Below are positions 1 through 8,373 of a stretch of 64,000 nucleotides of DNA, in pieces. The stretch is taken from assembly GCA_963812505.1 (NCBI GenBank), contig CAWEVM010000029.1, forward strand, positions 1-64,000, in the 5' to 3' direction. Every line of letters begins with the position of its first letter. Within the stretch, counting starts at the first letter, position 1. The notes under the pieces are model-generated. The model was not told where the DNA came from and made no database searches. It saw only the letters and a program-made list of their open reading frames with translations. Both the position numbers and the translations under genes were made by a program. This DNA comes from JAMXLO01 sp963812505 (GTDB lineage Bacteria > Pseudomonadota > Alphaproteobacteria > Acetobacterales > Acetobacteraceae).

Positions 1-1
1 A

Positions 2-625
2 GAAATCCGTCGTGTCATGAAGGCCGACGCCTCGTTCTTCCTCAACATCTCCGGCTCGTCGAGTGCACCCTGGCTGCCATTTGAACTGGTTGTCCGACTG
101 CGGCCTTTGTTCGTGCTGCAGAACCACATAACCTGGATCAAGTCGATAGCCACCAAGGGCGATGCGGTCGGTCACTTCAAGCCGGTGGGTGGGCAACGTT
201 TTCTGCACCACAACCACGAGCACATCTTTCACCTGACCTTATCTGGCGACGTGAAGCTCGACCGACTGGCGATCGGCGTGCCGTTCAAGGACAAATCGAA
301 CATAGCGCGCCGCAATCACGCCAAGGACCTGCGATGTCGAGGGAACACATGGTTCATCCCATACGACACGGTGCAGAGCAAAGCCGCAAAGTTCCATCAT
401 CCGGGCACATTTCCCTTGTCGCTCCCACGTTGGTGCATTCGTCTGCACGGCCGTAGCAATGCTGTCGTGCTGGACCCGTTCATGGGAACCGGGACTACGT
501 TGGTCGCTGCCGAGTTGGAGGGGGCAAGCGGCATCGGCATCGACATTGATCCGAGCTATGTGGCGATTGGCCGACGCCGCCTCATCGAGGCGAACCATGT
601 GCAACTCGACCTGGCAGACGTCTAA
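2..625 (+). CDS. DNA methyltransferase, N4/N6 class (5' end outside window)
   Basis: The reading frame is open from the first bases of the window, so the N-terminal part is missing. The visible 3' part holds the S-adenosylmethionine-binding signature DPFMGTGTT near residue 155, followed by GASGIGIDIDPSYV, the usual order at the C-terminal end of beta-class adenine-N6 or cytosine-N4 methyltransferases. The catalytic (D/N/S)PP(Y/W) motif would lie upstream of the window and cannot be checked. The stop codon overlaps the start of the next gene (TAATG), so the two may be translationally coupled. No restriction endonuclease is visible downstream; it may be a solitary methylase or part of a system lying to the left. 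Confidence 0.8.
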   Translation, partial: EIRRVMKADASFFLNISGSSSAPWLPFELVVRLRPLFVLQNHITWIKSIATKGDAVGHFKPVGGQRFLHHNHEHIFHLTLSGDVKLDRLAIGVPFKDKSNIARRNHAKDLRCRGNTWFIPYDTVQSKAAKFHHPGTFPLSLPRWCIRLHGRSNAVVLDPFMGTGTTLVAAELEGASGIGIDIDPSYVAIGRRRLIEANHVQLDLADV

Positions 626-1395
626 TGCCTTCCGATCGACCGCGCGTCGCACTGTTTGTCACCTGCCTGGTCGATCTCTATCGTCCGACAGTCGGCTTCG
701 CGGCGCTACAGTTACTGGAGCAGGCTGGCTGCCAAGTCGAATTGCCGCGTGCGCAGACCTGCTGTGGTCAACCAGCCTATAATTCCGGTGATCGGGACAC
801 GGCGCGTGACCTTGGCGAAGCCATCCTCGACGCATTCGGTGGCTACGACTACGTGGTTGTGCCGTCGGGTTCCTGTGGCGGGATGTTGAAGCATCACCTG
901 CCGCACCTGTTCGATGACGACCCCAATCTGCGGGCGCGTGCCGATGCACTCGCAGAGCGTACATTCGAACTCGTGAGTTTCCTGGCAGATGTCATGGGTG
1001 TCGCGCGCCTGCATACTCGGCATATTGGCGGACCTGTGACCTATCACGACGGCTGTTCAGGCTTGCGGGAACTGGGGGTCAGGGAGCAGCCGCGTCGCCT
1101 GCTGCAGGCGATTGGGGCCACTGTCACCGAGATGGTGGATGCGGACGTTTGTTGCGGATTTGGTGGCACGTTCTGCGTGAAATATCCCGACATCTCCACG
1201 CGGATGGTGTCTGACAAGGTACGGGACGTCGTCGCAACAGGTGCTGAGACGGTGCTTGCCGGCGATCTCGGCTGTCTGCTGAACATTGCGGGGCGCCTGC
1301 AGCGCGAGGGACACCGCACAAAGGTGCGCCACGTCGCCGAAGTCCTTGCCGGGATGACCGGAAAAGTTCCACCAATTGGCGAGAGCCGGCAGTAG
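625..1395 (+). CDS. (Fe-S)-binding oxidoreductase subunit, LutA/YkgE family
   Basis: The 256-aa protein has the two cysteine-rich repeats of the family: TCCGQP near residue 46 with SCGG near 84, and DGCSGLRELG near 142 with CCGFGG near 177. This is the CCG domain found in LutA, GlpC and heterodisulfide reductase subunit B. LutA acts with LutB and LutC in oxidation of L-lactate to pyruvate in the cytoplasm. Neither lutB nor lutC lies downstream here, where the next gene is convergent, so the physiological partner is unknown. The length matches LutA (about 240-260 aa). The start overlaps the methylase stop. The family call is firm; lactate use is only inferred. Confidence 0.85.
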   Translation: MPSDRPRVALFVTCLVDLYRPTVGFAALQLLEQAGCQVELPRAQTCCGQPAYNSGDRDTARDLGEAILDAFGGYDYVVVPSGSCGGMLKHHLPHLFDDDPNLRARADALAERTFELVSFLADVMGVARLHTRHIGGPVTYHDGCSGLRELGVREQPRRLLQAIGATVTEMVDADVCCGFGGTFCVKYPDISTRMVSDKVRDVVATGAETVLAGDLGCLLNIAGRLQREGHRTKVRHVAEVLAGMTGKVPPIGESRQ

Positions 1396-1415
1396 CCTCC
1401 AGCCGCCGCGCTCCG

Positions 1416-2255
1416 TCAGTGACCTCGGAGTATCTGGCTGAGGAACAGCTTCAGTCGATCGGTCTGGGGGCCTTCGAACATGCGCTTTGGCGAGCCGCTT
1501 TCGACAATCTCGCCGCGGTCCATGAACATGACACGGTCGGCGACCTGGCGCGCGAATCCCATCTCGTGCGTTACGCAGACCATGGTCATGCCGGATTCGG
1601 CCAGCTCGATCATCACATCGAGCACCTCCTTGATCATCTCAGGATCGAGCGCTGAGGTTGGCTCATCGAACAACATCATCTTGGGGCGCATACACAGGGC
1701 GCGTGCAATAGCGACGCGCTGCTGTTGCCCTCCCGACAGCTGTCCGGGATATTTCCTTGCCTGCTCGGGGATCCTGACGCGGGTGAGGAAGCTCATCGCT
1801 AGTTCCTCGGCGTCGGCCTTTGGCATCTTACGGACCCAGATCGGAGCCAGCGTGCAGTTCTCCAGGATGGTGAGATGCGGGAACAGGTTGAAGGACTGAA
1901 ATACCATGCCGACCTCGCGCCGGATCGTATCGAGCGCGCGCAGATCATCTGTCAGCTCTATGCCATCGACAACGATCGTGCCTTCCTGATGCGATTCCAG
2001 GCGATTGATGCACCGGATCATCGTGGACTTGCCCGAACCGGACGGACCGCACACCACGACGCGCTCCCCCTCGGCCACCGCCAAGGACACGTCGCGCAGT
2101 ACGTGCAGCGAACCAAACCACTTGTTCACCTTGTTCATGACGATGATCGGGGGAGCCTTTGCCAAATGCGCAATGGCGTGATCTGGCAATGCGGTCTGAC
2201 TCATCGTGAAGTCCTTATCCAGGCGCCACCACGCAATCGGCGGCTCGGCACTCAT
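1416..2255 (-). CDS. polar amino-acid ABC transporter ATP-binding protein (GlnQ-like)
   Basis: A complete ABC ATPase: Walker A GPSGSGKST near residue 70, signature LSGGQQQRVAIARAL, Walker B MMLFDEPTSALDP, and a switch histidine in CVTHEMGFA. HEMGFA is typical of the GlnQ/HisP/AapP polar amino-acid family, so the protein should energise uptake of amino acids. The first ATG gives 279 aa; an internal ATG at 2204 gives 262 aa, closer to the family length, and may be the real start. No permease or periplasmic binding protein is adjacent, so the ATPase is an orphan here and must work with subunits encoded elsewhere. It is convergent with the LutA-like gene. Confidence 0.88.
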   Translation of the reverse strand: MSAEPPIAWWRLDKDFTMSQTALPDHAIAHLAKAPPIIVMNKVNKWFGSLHVLRDVSLAVAEGERVVVCGPSGSGKSTMIRCINRLESHQEGTIVVDGIELTDDLRALDTIRREVGMVFQSFNLFPHLTILENCTLAPIWVRKMPKADAEELAMSFLTRVRIPEQARKYPGQLSGGQQQRVAIARALCMRPKMMLFDEPTSALDPEMIKEVLDVMIELAESGMTMVCVTHEMGFARQVADRVMFMDRGEIVESGSPKRMFEGPQTDRLKLFLSQILRGH

Positions 2256-2333
2256 CAGCCGCGATCCCGCGCCGATCGATCAGCACACTTTCCGATGGGT
2301 AGGAGCTTTTTTCAATATCGGCCGAGCCGAGGC

Positions 2334-4353
2334 TCAACTTTCCGGCAGACCTCCACGCCGCAATCCTTCTGCATAGAAATCCAGATCTGCCTGTTGTTTA
2401 ATCGGAGACCGTTCGAGCGCGCTCCTGACGCAAAACCGTGGCTCGAGCATTAGCAGGCGTGCCAAGACTCGCGCAGCCTCCTGATCACGACCAAGGTGAC
2501 CCAGCGTTGCCAGGTAACCCTTATATGTGGACGTAAATCCTGGATTGAGTTCAATTGATCGACGTCCAAGCGCCAATGCTTCTTCAAAATGACCTTGGAG
2601 AAGGTGCGGCATCAGCAGCGCCATGTCGAAAAAGAAAGCGTGGGGGTCATACGGCGAAAGATGCCGAGCGCGTTCGATTTGTTCGATCGCCGTTGCGTGG
2701 TGGCCGAGATAACAGTGTGCGAGCCCTGATAAGCACCATGCCAGAGACAGGTTCGGGTTCAACGAAATCGCACGCTCGTGCAGAGCGCATGCCTCCTCGG
2801 CGCGTCGGTGAAGGAAGCCACGGAGATGACCAACCAGCGTCAAAGTGCGGGCGTCACTGGGGTCGAGTGTGACAGCCCGCTCGGCCAGCTCGCTCGCATG
2901 CATCATCGCTTCGACCGGATCCCGCGCCCAGGCCTGTCCGACCAGGAGCAGGTGCCAATAGACACACCACGAAAGCGCTGTCACGTTGCCAGGGTCCATA
3001 GCCACCGCAGCCGAGAGCAGTTCTCCTGCGGCAAAGAATCCGGAAGCTTCAAGTCGGTATATTGCGGGAATAGCACGCAATGTGAGGTCAAACGCCGATG
3101 CTTCTCCTGGTTCACGCAACATTCGACGCTTGCCTTCGTGCAGGAGCAGTTCGGGGTCGATCTGGGCCGCTGCCTTGCCAGCAATCTCGCTCTGGACCGC
3201 CAGGACATCATCCACTTCCCGGTCGCAATGAAGCGCCCAGATCACCTTGCCACCGGTATGAAGGTCCAATAGGCGTAGGATAATGCGGGTGCGCTTCCCA
3301 AAGCGCTGCAGCGTGCTATCGAGAAGATAGTCTGCATCAAGATCAGACAAGGGCGTCTCACTCCGCCGCCGTTGTGGCACGGCTGCGACGCAGGAAACCC
3401 AGCGGAAGCGCGACACCGCAGCCGTAATCTCCTCGGCTAGACCTGGCAGCGACCCATCCTGCCGTGAGCCTTCCAATGAACGCGACGGCAGCACGCACAG
3501 GCGGAACTCCGTCATTGACATGATCAATCTTCGTAACAACTGGTGGCGAGAGCCGTGTGTATGGTGTGCCGCGGATCAACGCTGCTGTTTCGGGCGACGG
3601 GGCACGGCCGACATGCAACAGGGCGCTGGAGTATCGCCCGAAAGCCAACTGGGCTGCAGCCCGGTCTCCTTGTTCCAGCTGCGCCCGGATCAGGGCTTGC
3701 CACGCAGGTTCGTGCATACGGTCGATCGCCAGCAACCGTTCAGCCGCCGCGATTCGCGGCTCAGTCTCCCGCTCGGAACGAAGCAGTTCCTCCGCCACTG
3801 AAAGCGCATGTTGCGCTACCCGCTGACGCTGTTCCGCGAGCCAACTGTCAAATGCGGGATCAAGCCCCTCGAGATCGTCGAGCAGGCTGGGCCGAAACAC
3901 CTCCAGGCCTTGCGGGTCCACGGCAGTTGCCCCCGCCGTCACACGCACATCGAGCCAGAGACCATCTTCTAATAAAATCAGACTGTTGCGGTCCGCATGC
4001 AACAAGGCTTGGGTGTCGTGTCCCAACGCGCGCTGCAATTCATGCACCGACTGCCGCAGGGATCCTCTCGCTTGCTCCTTGGCGCGCTGGCTCCACAGAA
4101 GCCCGGTCAGCTTGCTCCGCAATACCGGCTTGGGCGATGCCAGTGCGAGGATAGCCAGCACCGCCCGGGTCTTTCGCGATCGCGGCAGAACACAGCGGCC
4201 CGATGCGCCAACAGCGCGCATTTGACCGAACAGCGACAGCCGCAACAGCGGTTCGCCAGGAACCGCAGGCTGGACATCGCTCGAACTCATCCGCGTGTAG
4301 AACAGTGATATAGCGCCTCGCTGCTTGGGAAAATCAGCAGAATCCACAACCAT
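2334..4353 (-). pseudogene. BTAD-domain transcriptional regulator with TPR C-terminus, frameshifted
   Basis: Two overlapping frames together make one familiar protein of about 670 aa. The upstream frame (4353 to 3358) has a winged-helix-like N-terminus (LLRLSLFGQMRAVG, LLWSQRAKEQARGSLRQSVH) and a bacterial transcriptional activator (BTAD) helical domain. The downstream frame (3539 to 2334) starts with a TolB/adenylate-cyclase-like segment (LPGLAEEITAAVSRFRWVSC) and continues into tetratricopeptide helices. In the family these are fused in one chain. The frames differ by one base and switch somewhere around 3520-3560; after that the first frame becomes non-homologous sequence. This could be a true pseudogene, a sequence error, or less likely two proteins made by reinitiation at the ATGs near 3520. 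Confidence 0.7.
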
Positions 4354-4494
4354 TGGTCGAGTTCATTGCCAAATATGCTAGCCAAAATGGCGCCGCGATG
4401 CAAGGACCCGCAATCCCGGGTTGGGGTTCTGGAACCGGGGAAACTTCGGCTAGGTTACGCACTTGAGGCAGCAGGCAGCGGGAGAGGTCAGCTC

Positions 4495-5550
4495 ATGGCG
4501 ATACAGCAGGATTTGGCAGTTTCGTCGGCGCCGCGTATCGCATCAGCACCCTGGGCGCGGTTGGCGGCCGGATTCTCTCTGTGCGTTGCGATCGCCGCTG
4601 CCGCTGTTGCTGCTGCGGACTTTGCGCCGATTATCGGTGCGCCGGTGATCGCGATCGCGATGGGCGTCATCGTTACCAATACGCTGCGCGGGCCGCTCCA
4701 CATCGGCATTTTGCGCGTCGGTGATGTCAGTAAACTGTGTTTGAAGGGCGGTATCATCCTACTCGGCGCCAGCCTGGATTTGGGTGTCATCCTGCGAACT
4801 GGCGCCGAATCGCTTCCGGTACTTCTGCTGACGATTGGGGCAGGACTGGTTTGTGCCTTGCTGATCGGTCGAACGATGAGCGTCCATTGGCGTATGCGAT
4901 GCCTGATAGGTATCGGCACGACGATATGTGGCGCGTCGGCGATTGCAGCATTGGCGCCTGTGGTGCGCGCCAAGGCAGAAGAGATAGCCTATGCGATCTC
5001 GGTCATTTTCTTCTTCAACATGCTCGCAGTCTTCGCCTTTCCGACAATCGGCCATTTGATGGGCCTCAGCGATTCTGGCTTCGGCTTATGGGCAGGGACT
5101 GCGGTGAACGACACGTCAGCGGTCGTCGCAGCGGGTTTCGCCTACAGCCACGATGCGGGAACGATTGCGACGATCGTCAAGCTTACACGCACCACGTTGA
5201 TCATCCCGCTAGTTATAGGCTTTGGACTGGCGATGCCTTGGTTTGAGCCGCGGCCTGAGGGGGAGAGCGGCTCGCTGGCGCAGCGTGTCTATCAGGCAGT
5301 GCCGGTCTTCATCATCCTATTCGTACTGGCATCGCTCCTGAACACACTAGGTCTGATGGGGCAGTTCGGACCAAGCGTGCAGCTAATTGGACGCTGGGTT
5401 CTGGTCGTTGCGCTTGCGGCCGTCGGGCTACAGGGCCACTGGCGAGCCTTTACCGGTGCGGGTGCGCGTCCCGTGCTGCTTGGCCTGGTCACCTGGATTG
5501 TCGTCGCCCTGGCCAGCCTTGCCATCCAGACGTGGACGAATACGCTGTAG
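4495..5550 (+). CDS. YeiH/UPF0324-family putative sulfate exporter
   Basis: A 351-aa polytopic inner-membrane protein of about ten hydrophobic segments. Family landmarks are PIIGAPVIAIAMGVIVTN, LKGGIILLGASLDL, TTICGASAIAALAPV and WAGTAVNDTSAVVAAG. Members of UPF0324 are annotated as putative sulfate exporters, but substrates are known for few. The ATG at 4495 was chosen because AGAGGTCAG lies 5-12 bases upstream and because the extra N-terminus of the longer frame is not membrane-like. The gene is divergent from the broken BTAD regulator and is followed by the promoter of the small peptide gene. Confidence 0.87.
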   Translation: MAIQQDLAVSSAPRIASAPWARLAAGFSLCVAIAAAAVAAADFAPIIGAPVIAIAMGVIVTNTLRGPLHIGILRVGDVSKLCLKGGIILLGASLDLGVILRTGAESLPVLLLTIGAGLVCALLIGRTMSVHWRMRCLIGIGTTICGASAIAALAPVVRAKAEEIAYAISVIFFFNMLAVFAFPTIGHLMGLSDSGFGLWAGTAVNDTSAVVAAGFAYSHDAGTIATIVKLTRTTLIIPLVIGFGLAMPWFEPRPEGESGSLAQRVYQAVPVFIILFVLASLLNTLGLMGQFGPSVQLIGRWVLVVALAAVGLQGHWRAFTGAGARPVLLGLVTWIVVALASLAIQTWTNTL

Positions 5551-5568
5551 CATCTATGAAAAAATTCC

Positions 5569-5597
5569 TTGACAGCTGGCTTCCGACGAGTTATCCG
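5569..5597 (+). promoter_or_regulatory. candidate sigma70 promoter for the 33-aa peptide gene
   Basis: TTGACA at 5569-5574 and TATCCG at 5592-5597 are separated by exactly 17 bases. They sit just after the YeiH-type gene and about 150 bases before the peptide start. The -35 is a perfect consensus match; the -10 is a moderate match. Transcription would begin near 5604. Confidence 0.45.
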
Positions 5598-5749
5598 ACG
5601 CACGTCAACGGGCGTACCATGTCCGTTTAGTTTCCCGATCATATCAGGCCACCCGACGCGCCGCCTCCATGGTGCGATCGGGAGCGCCTGCGTACGGGAT
5701 GCCGCCTTGCGCCCGGGATGACGCCACCGCAGAGAAAGGATATCTCACC

Positions 5750-5851
5750 ATGAAGTCGTCCTCTTCGATCGCTTTGCCCGCGACCACCGACACCGGCCGC
5801 ATTCGCTTCGGCGCCGGCTTCCGGCTCCCGTCCGCCAAGCCGACCCGCTGA
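5750..5851 (+). CDS. 33-aa peptide of unknown function (possible RiPP-type precursor)
   Basis: A short frame encodes a Ser/Thr-rich N-terminal half (MKSSSSIALPATTDT) and a basic, glycine- and arginine-containing C-terminal half (GRIRFGAGFRLPSAKPTR). It has no Cys, no Trp and no hydrophobic signal segment. Support for translation comes from AGAAAGGA eight bases before the ATG, a good promoter at 5569-5597, and a strong hairpin right after the stop. The next gene is a DUF6065-like protein. A short leader-like gene separated by a hairpin from a larger gene resembles ribosomally made peptide loci, but no modifying enzyme is recognised, so the precursor idea is only a hypothesis. It could also be a regulatory leader peptide. 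Confidence 0.5.
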   Translation: MKSSSSIALPATTDTGRIRFGAGFRLPSAKPTR

Positions 5852-5870
5852 TCTCACTTCGATACTGATT

Positions 5871-5902
5871 GCCCCGCGGCCGTCGAGTTCCGGCCGCGGG
5901 GC
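5871..5902 (+). terminator. strong hairpin after the peptide gene (terminator or attenuator)
   Basis: GCCCCGCGGCCG at 5871-5882 pairs perfectly with CGGCCGCGGGGC at 5891-5902 across an 8-base loop. A short T run (GTTTT) follows some 9 bases later, so it is not a textbook intrinsic terminator. It may give partial termination between the peptide gene and the DUF6065-like gene, or stabilise the peptide mRNA. Confidence 0.55.
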
Positions 5903-5954
5903 GCGTCCGTTTTGCGCATTTGGCCACCAACAGTATGGGAGGTGAGTCGTCGCC

Positions 5955-6734
5955 ATGAAAAATTCCGGAAAACCGATCGCTCATTTCTACCGCGTTATCG
6001 ATGAGGCTCGGCTGCCGCAGCGCGCCGATCGCTCGGCCGCAGGAACCCTGCCGACGCGTGCCTACCGCTATTGCGATGCGGTCACCACTGCCGCCGGGTT
6101 TGGCTGGTGGCTATTTCCGCCGACAGATCTGCAGTTCATGTGGGACGGTCACGATATCTTCTGGCAATGCACCGGCTGGGAGGATTGGTTGCCGCTGATG
6201 CCCTCAGCACAATTCCCAAACCTTTCCGCCCGCTTCGACACGGCTGCGCCCGCTTCGCTTGCTGGATGTTCGCCACCATTCCTGACCGCGCTTCCTGAGC
6301 CTGGCACACTGCAGATCTGGACCGGCCTGATGGCGCGCACCGCGGCGGACTGGAGCCTGTTGATCCGTGCCCCGGCCAATCTGCCATCGCCCGGCGGATT
6401 CAGTTTGTACGAGGGGATCGTTGAGACTGATCGCTGGTTCGGACCGCTATTCACGAATTTGCGTTTTACCCGGAGCCATGCGCCAGTCCGACTGCGCGCA
6501 GACTTTCCGCTGGCCCAGGTTCAACCATTGCCACGTGTGGCTTATGCCGATGTGACACTTGGCGCAATCGACACCACTGCCGACATGGCGGGATTCGGAG
6601 CGCAGGAATGGGCCGACTACGAGGCAACGATCGCCATTCCCAGTGACACTCCTAACCGTAACTTCGGCGGCTACGCTGTTGCTACGCGCAAACGTGCGCG
6701 GGGTGGCTGCCCATTGTCCGCCACCCCCCAGTGA
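5955..6734 (+). CDS. DUF6065-like protein, function unknown
   Basis: The 259-aa soluble protein has no signal peptide. Its N-terminal region (PTRAYRYCDAVTTAAGFGWW near residues 33-52, LFPPTDLQFMWDG near 53-65) matches my memory of the DUF6065 family, which has an aromatic-rich start and a conserved WDG. The protein is rich in Trp and Pro and could bind a small molecule or peptide; this is not shown. The ATG is preceded by GGAGGTGAG. It is the second gene after the promoter at 5569 and lies beyond the hairpin at 5871-5902. The family assignment is from recall and should be checked by profile search. Confidence 0.6.
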   Translation: MKNSGKPIAHFYRVIDEARLPQRADRSAAGTLPTRAYRYCDAVTTAAGFGWWLFPPTDLQFMWDGHDIFWQCTGWEDWLPLMPSAQFPNLSARFDTAAPASLAGCSPPFLTALPEPGTLQIWTGLMARTAADWSLLIRAPANLPSPGGFSLYEGIVETDRWFGPLFTNLRFTRSHAPVRLRADFPLAQVQPLPRVAYADVTLGAIDTTADMAGFGAQEWADYEATIAIPSDTPNRNFGGYAVATRKRARGGCPLSATPQ

Positions 6735-6743
6735 TGACGCCGG

Positions 6744-7223
6744 TCATACTGACATCAACTGCATGCAATCACCCTTGCGACCGGCACGAAACAGGAAATC
6801 GACGAGGGCGCCGATACCAAGCAGTCTCTGCCATTTATCGACCGAAGTGAGCTGCCAGATCTCCTCGACAGCATCTATCGCACCTATCAGAGCGGGATCA
6901 TCGCCGGTAATCAGCAGAACCGGCAGATCGCGATCATGAGCGGCGACTGTCATGAGCACGTGGCAGCCGTCCTGCCCGGCTGCGTCCATCTCGGCAACGA
7001 CTGCCATGGGGCGGCGCAGACGCAATATTGATGCAAGATCATCATGGGTCGGCATTCTCACGACGGTAACGTTCAGGCAATCGCATACGCTGCGAAACGC
7101 GCTCGACATGCTTGTTTCGTCCTCGATCACCAACACCAGCGGCTCTCTGGTCGCCTTCCCCGCATCGCTGCCATTATCCTGTGCGGCAACATGCAAACCG
7201 AACTTCCTGTCCATGTAGGTCAT
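6744..7223 (-). CDS. receiver-domain protein lacking the phospho-acceptor Asp
   Basis: A 159-aa stand-alone receiver fold. The acidic pair is present in LVIEDE (residues 31-36) and the conserved Thr in LLITGDD; a Lys is found in VDKW near the expected place. The phospho-acceptor region reads VVAEMDAAGQDG: counting back from the conserved DG, the Asp position holds Glu78. Glu can mimic phospho-Asp, so the protein may be locked on or act as a non-phosphorylated adaptor. An N-terminal tail of about 28 residues precedes the domain and there is no output domain. GGAG lies six bases before the ATG. No histidine kinase is nearby. It is convergent with the DUF6065-like gene. Confidence 0.75.
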   Translation of the reverse strand: MTYMDRKFGLHVAAQDNGSDAGKATREPLVLVIEDETSMSSAFRSVCDCLNVTVVRMPTHDDLASILRLRRPMAVVAEMDAAGQDGCHVLMTVAAHDRDLPVLLITGDDPALIGAIDAVEEIWQLTSVDKWQRLLGIGALVDFLFRAGRKGDCMQLMSV

Positions 7224-7322
7224 TGCGACTCCGGCAAAAAAGTGCTCGGCAATTCGGTTGTCCCCCGTGAAGACAACACCTGATCAATGTGCCTCGACAG
7301 TCAGTCCGGTTGAAGTGGCTGA

Positions 7323-7338
7323 ACGGTTAGTAAACCGT
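7323..7338. promoter_or_regulatory. inverted repeat upstream of the receiver-domain gene
   Basis: ACGGTT-agta-AACCGT is a perfect 6+6 base inverted repeat in the 156-base gap between two minus-strand genes. It lies about 100 bases upstream of the receiver-domain start and could be an operator; it is too short to be a convincing terminator. No protein is assigned. Confidence 0.25.
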
Positions 7339-7379
7339 CAAAGTGCGGCATTACACCGTTAACGCATGGCCTTTCGCCG

Positions 7380-7829
7380 TCAGCCGCGGTGCAAAGTCAC
7401 CATCCAATGACATCTGCCAGATTGCAGCGTACCAGTGATCGCATCATTTCCCGCGGCCATCGCCTCGAAGCTGATCGATAGATCCTGGTGATCAGGACCC
7501 TCACGGATCAGTTTGCCGTTGAGATGGCCGCCATTGCGGACCTCGCCACGGACCACCGTCGTGCTCTGGAATGGGTCAAGGGCAAACCCCTTGTCCCCGA
7601 TCGACATCAGCCCCTGTGCCGTGGCGCCACAGGCATGCTCGGTCGGGACGACCGGACCCACCCACCGTCCCTGCACGCCCTGCCAGGCGAGAACCTGACC
7701 GGACTGCAAACGTCCGCCCAGATCCTCCCTGCACCCGGTGATCAGAGCAAGAAGGAGCGGCGCCCAAACAGCCGGACAAGGCAGGCGTAGCGGCTCGCCT
7801 AGGATTATTTTCAATTTCCTCTTGCCCAC
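7380..7829 (-). CDS. small lipoprotein, function unknown
   Basis: From a GTG at 7829 the product is about 149 aa. It begins with a basic n-region, a hydrophobic segment and the lipobox LITGC, so it should be exported and lipid-anchored. The mature part contains WQGVQGRWVGPV and a conserved-looking CGATAQGLMS, with a Cys pair that may form a disulfide. A longer frame starts at 8006, but its first 60 residues are non-homologous and would bury the signal peptide; AGGA upstream of the GTG supports the shorter form. I do not recognise a family. Confidence 0.55.
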   Translation of the reverse strand: MGKRKLKIILGEPLRLPCPAVWAPLLLALITGCREDLGGRLQSGQVLAWQGVQGRWVGPVVPTEHACGATAQGLMSIGDKGFALDPFQSTTVVRGEVRNGGHLNGKLIREGPDHQDLSISFEAMAAGNDAITGTLQSGRCHWMVTLHRG

Positions 7830-8015
7830 ATGCCCCAGTTCCTGGTATACATTCTTCCATGATGGGGGTTCGCACACGCGACACGCCCTTCCGATAAACT
7901 TCGCTGATTTCGGTTGCCGCGGCGGCGGCAGGAATTGTTCGGAGCGTGCCGCGCACCCGCGGCCCGCCTCTGCCGTTTGTCGCTGCAAGCAACACTGGAA
8001 CTCCATCAGCTAGAG

Positions 8016-8372
8016 ATGCCGGGTTCCTCGCACGACTCGCAGAACCGGGCCGAAGAGTCCAGTCAGGATCGAGCAGTCGGTTCCGACCTCCTCACCTGGG
8101 CATCCTGGGTGATGGCAAGAAATGGTCAAAGCCCAGCCCCGCATCATCGTCTCTTGCTCAAGCAACTCGATCTGATGTCTCGAGGCGAGATGGATCGCCT
8201 GATGGTTCTGATGCCGCCAGGGTCGGCGAAGTCAACCTATGCGTATGTAAACACCGACCTGTGGGGCGCCTATGTCTCGACGCCGGCTTCGGCCGGAACG
8301 TGGTACGCCTGGGTTGAGGGCACCGATGGCAGCACGCCAACGGTATATCCGACGCCGTTCACGGTAACCTGA
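8016..8372 (+). pseudogene. phage terminase large subunit fragment fused to tail-protein end
   Basis: The first 75 residues look like the start of a large terminase: HHRLLLKQLDLMSRGEMDRL followed by the Walker A motif MPPGSAKST. The usual 400 or more residues of ATPase and nuclease are absent. From about base 8240 the frame continues as AGTWYAWVEGTDGS and PTPFTVT, typical of the C-terminal end of a phage tail or fibre protein. The simplest reading is an in-frame deletion that removed the capsid and tail genes between the two points. The fusion has no intact nuclease and cannot package DNA. Confidence 0.7.
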
Positions 8373-8373
8373 C

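Noticed and set aside
5750..5851. Lasso-peptide precursor
   Set aside because: The C-terminal half begins with Gly but has no Asp or Glu at ring position 7-9, and no B/C maturation genes are nearby.
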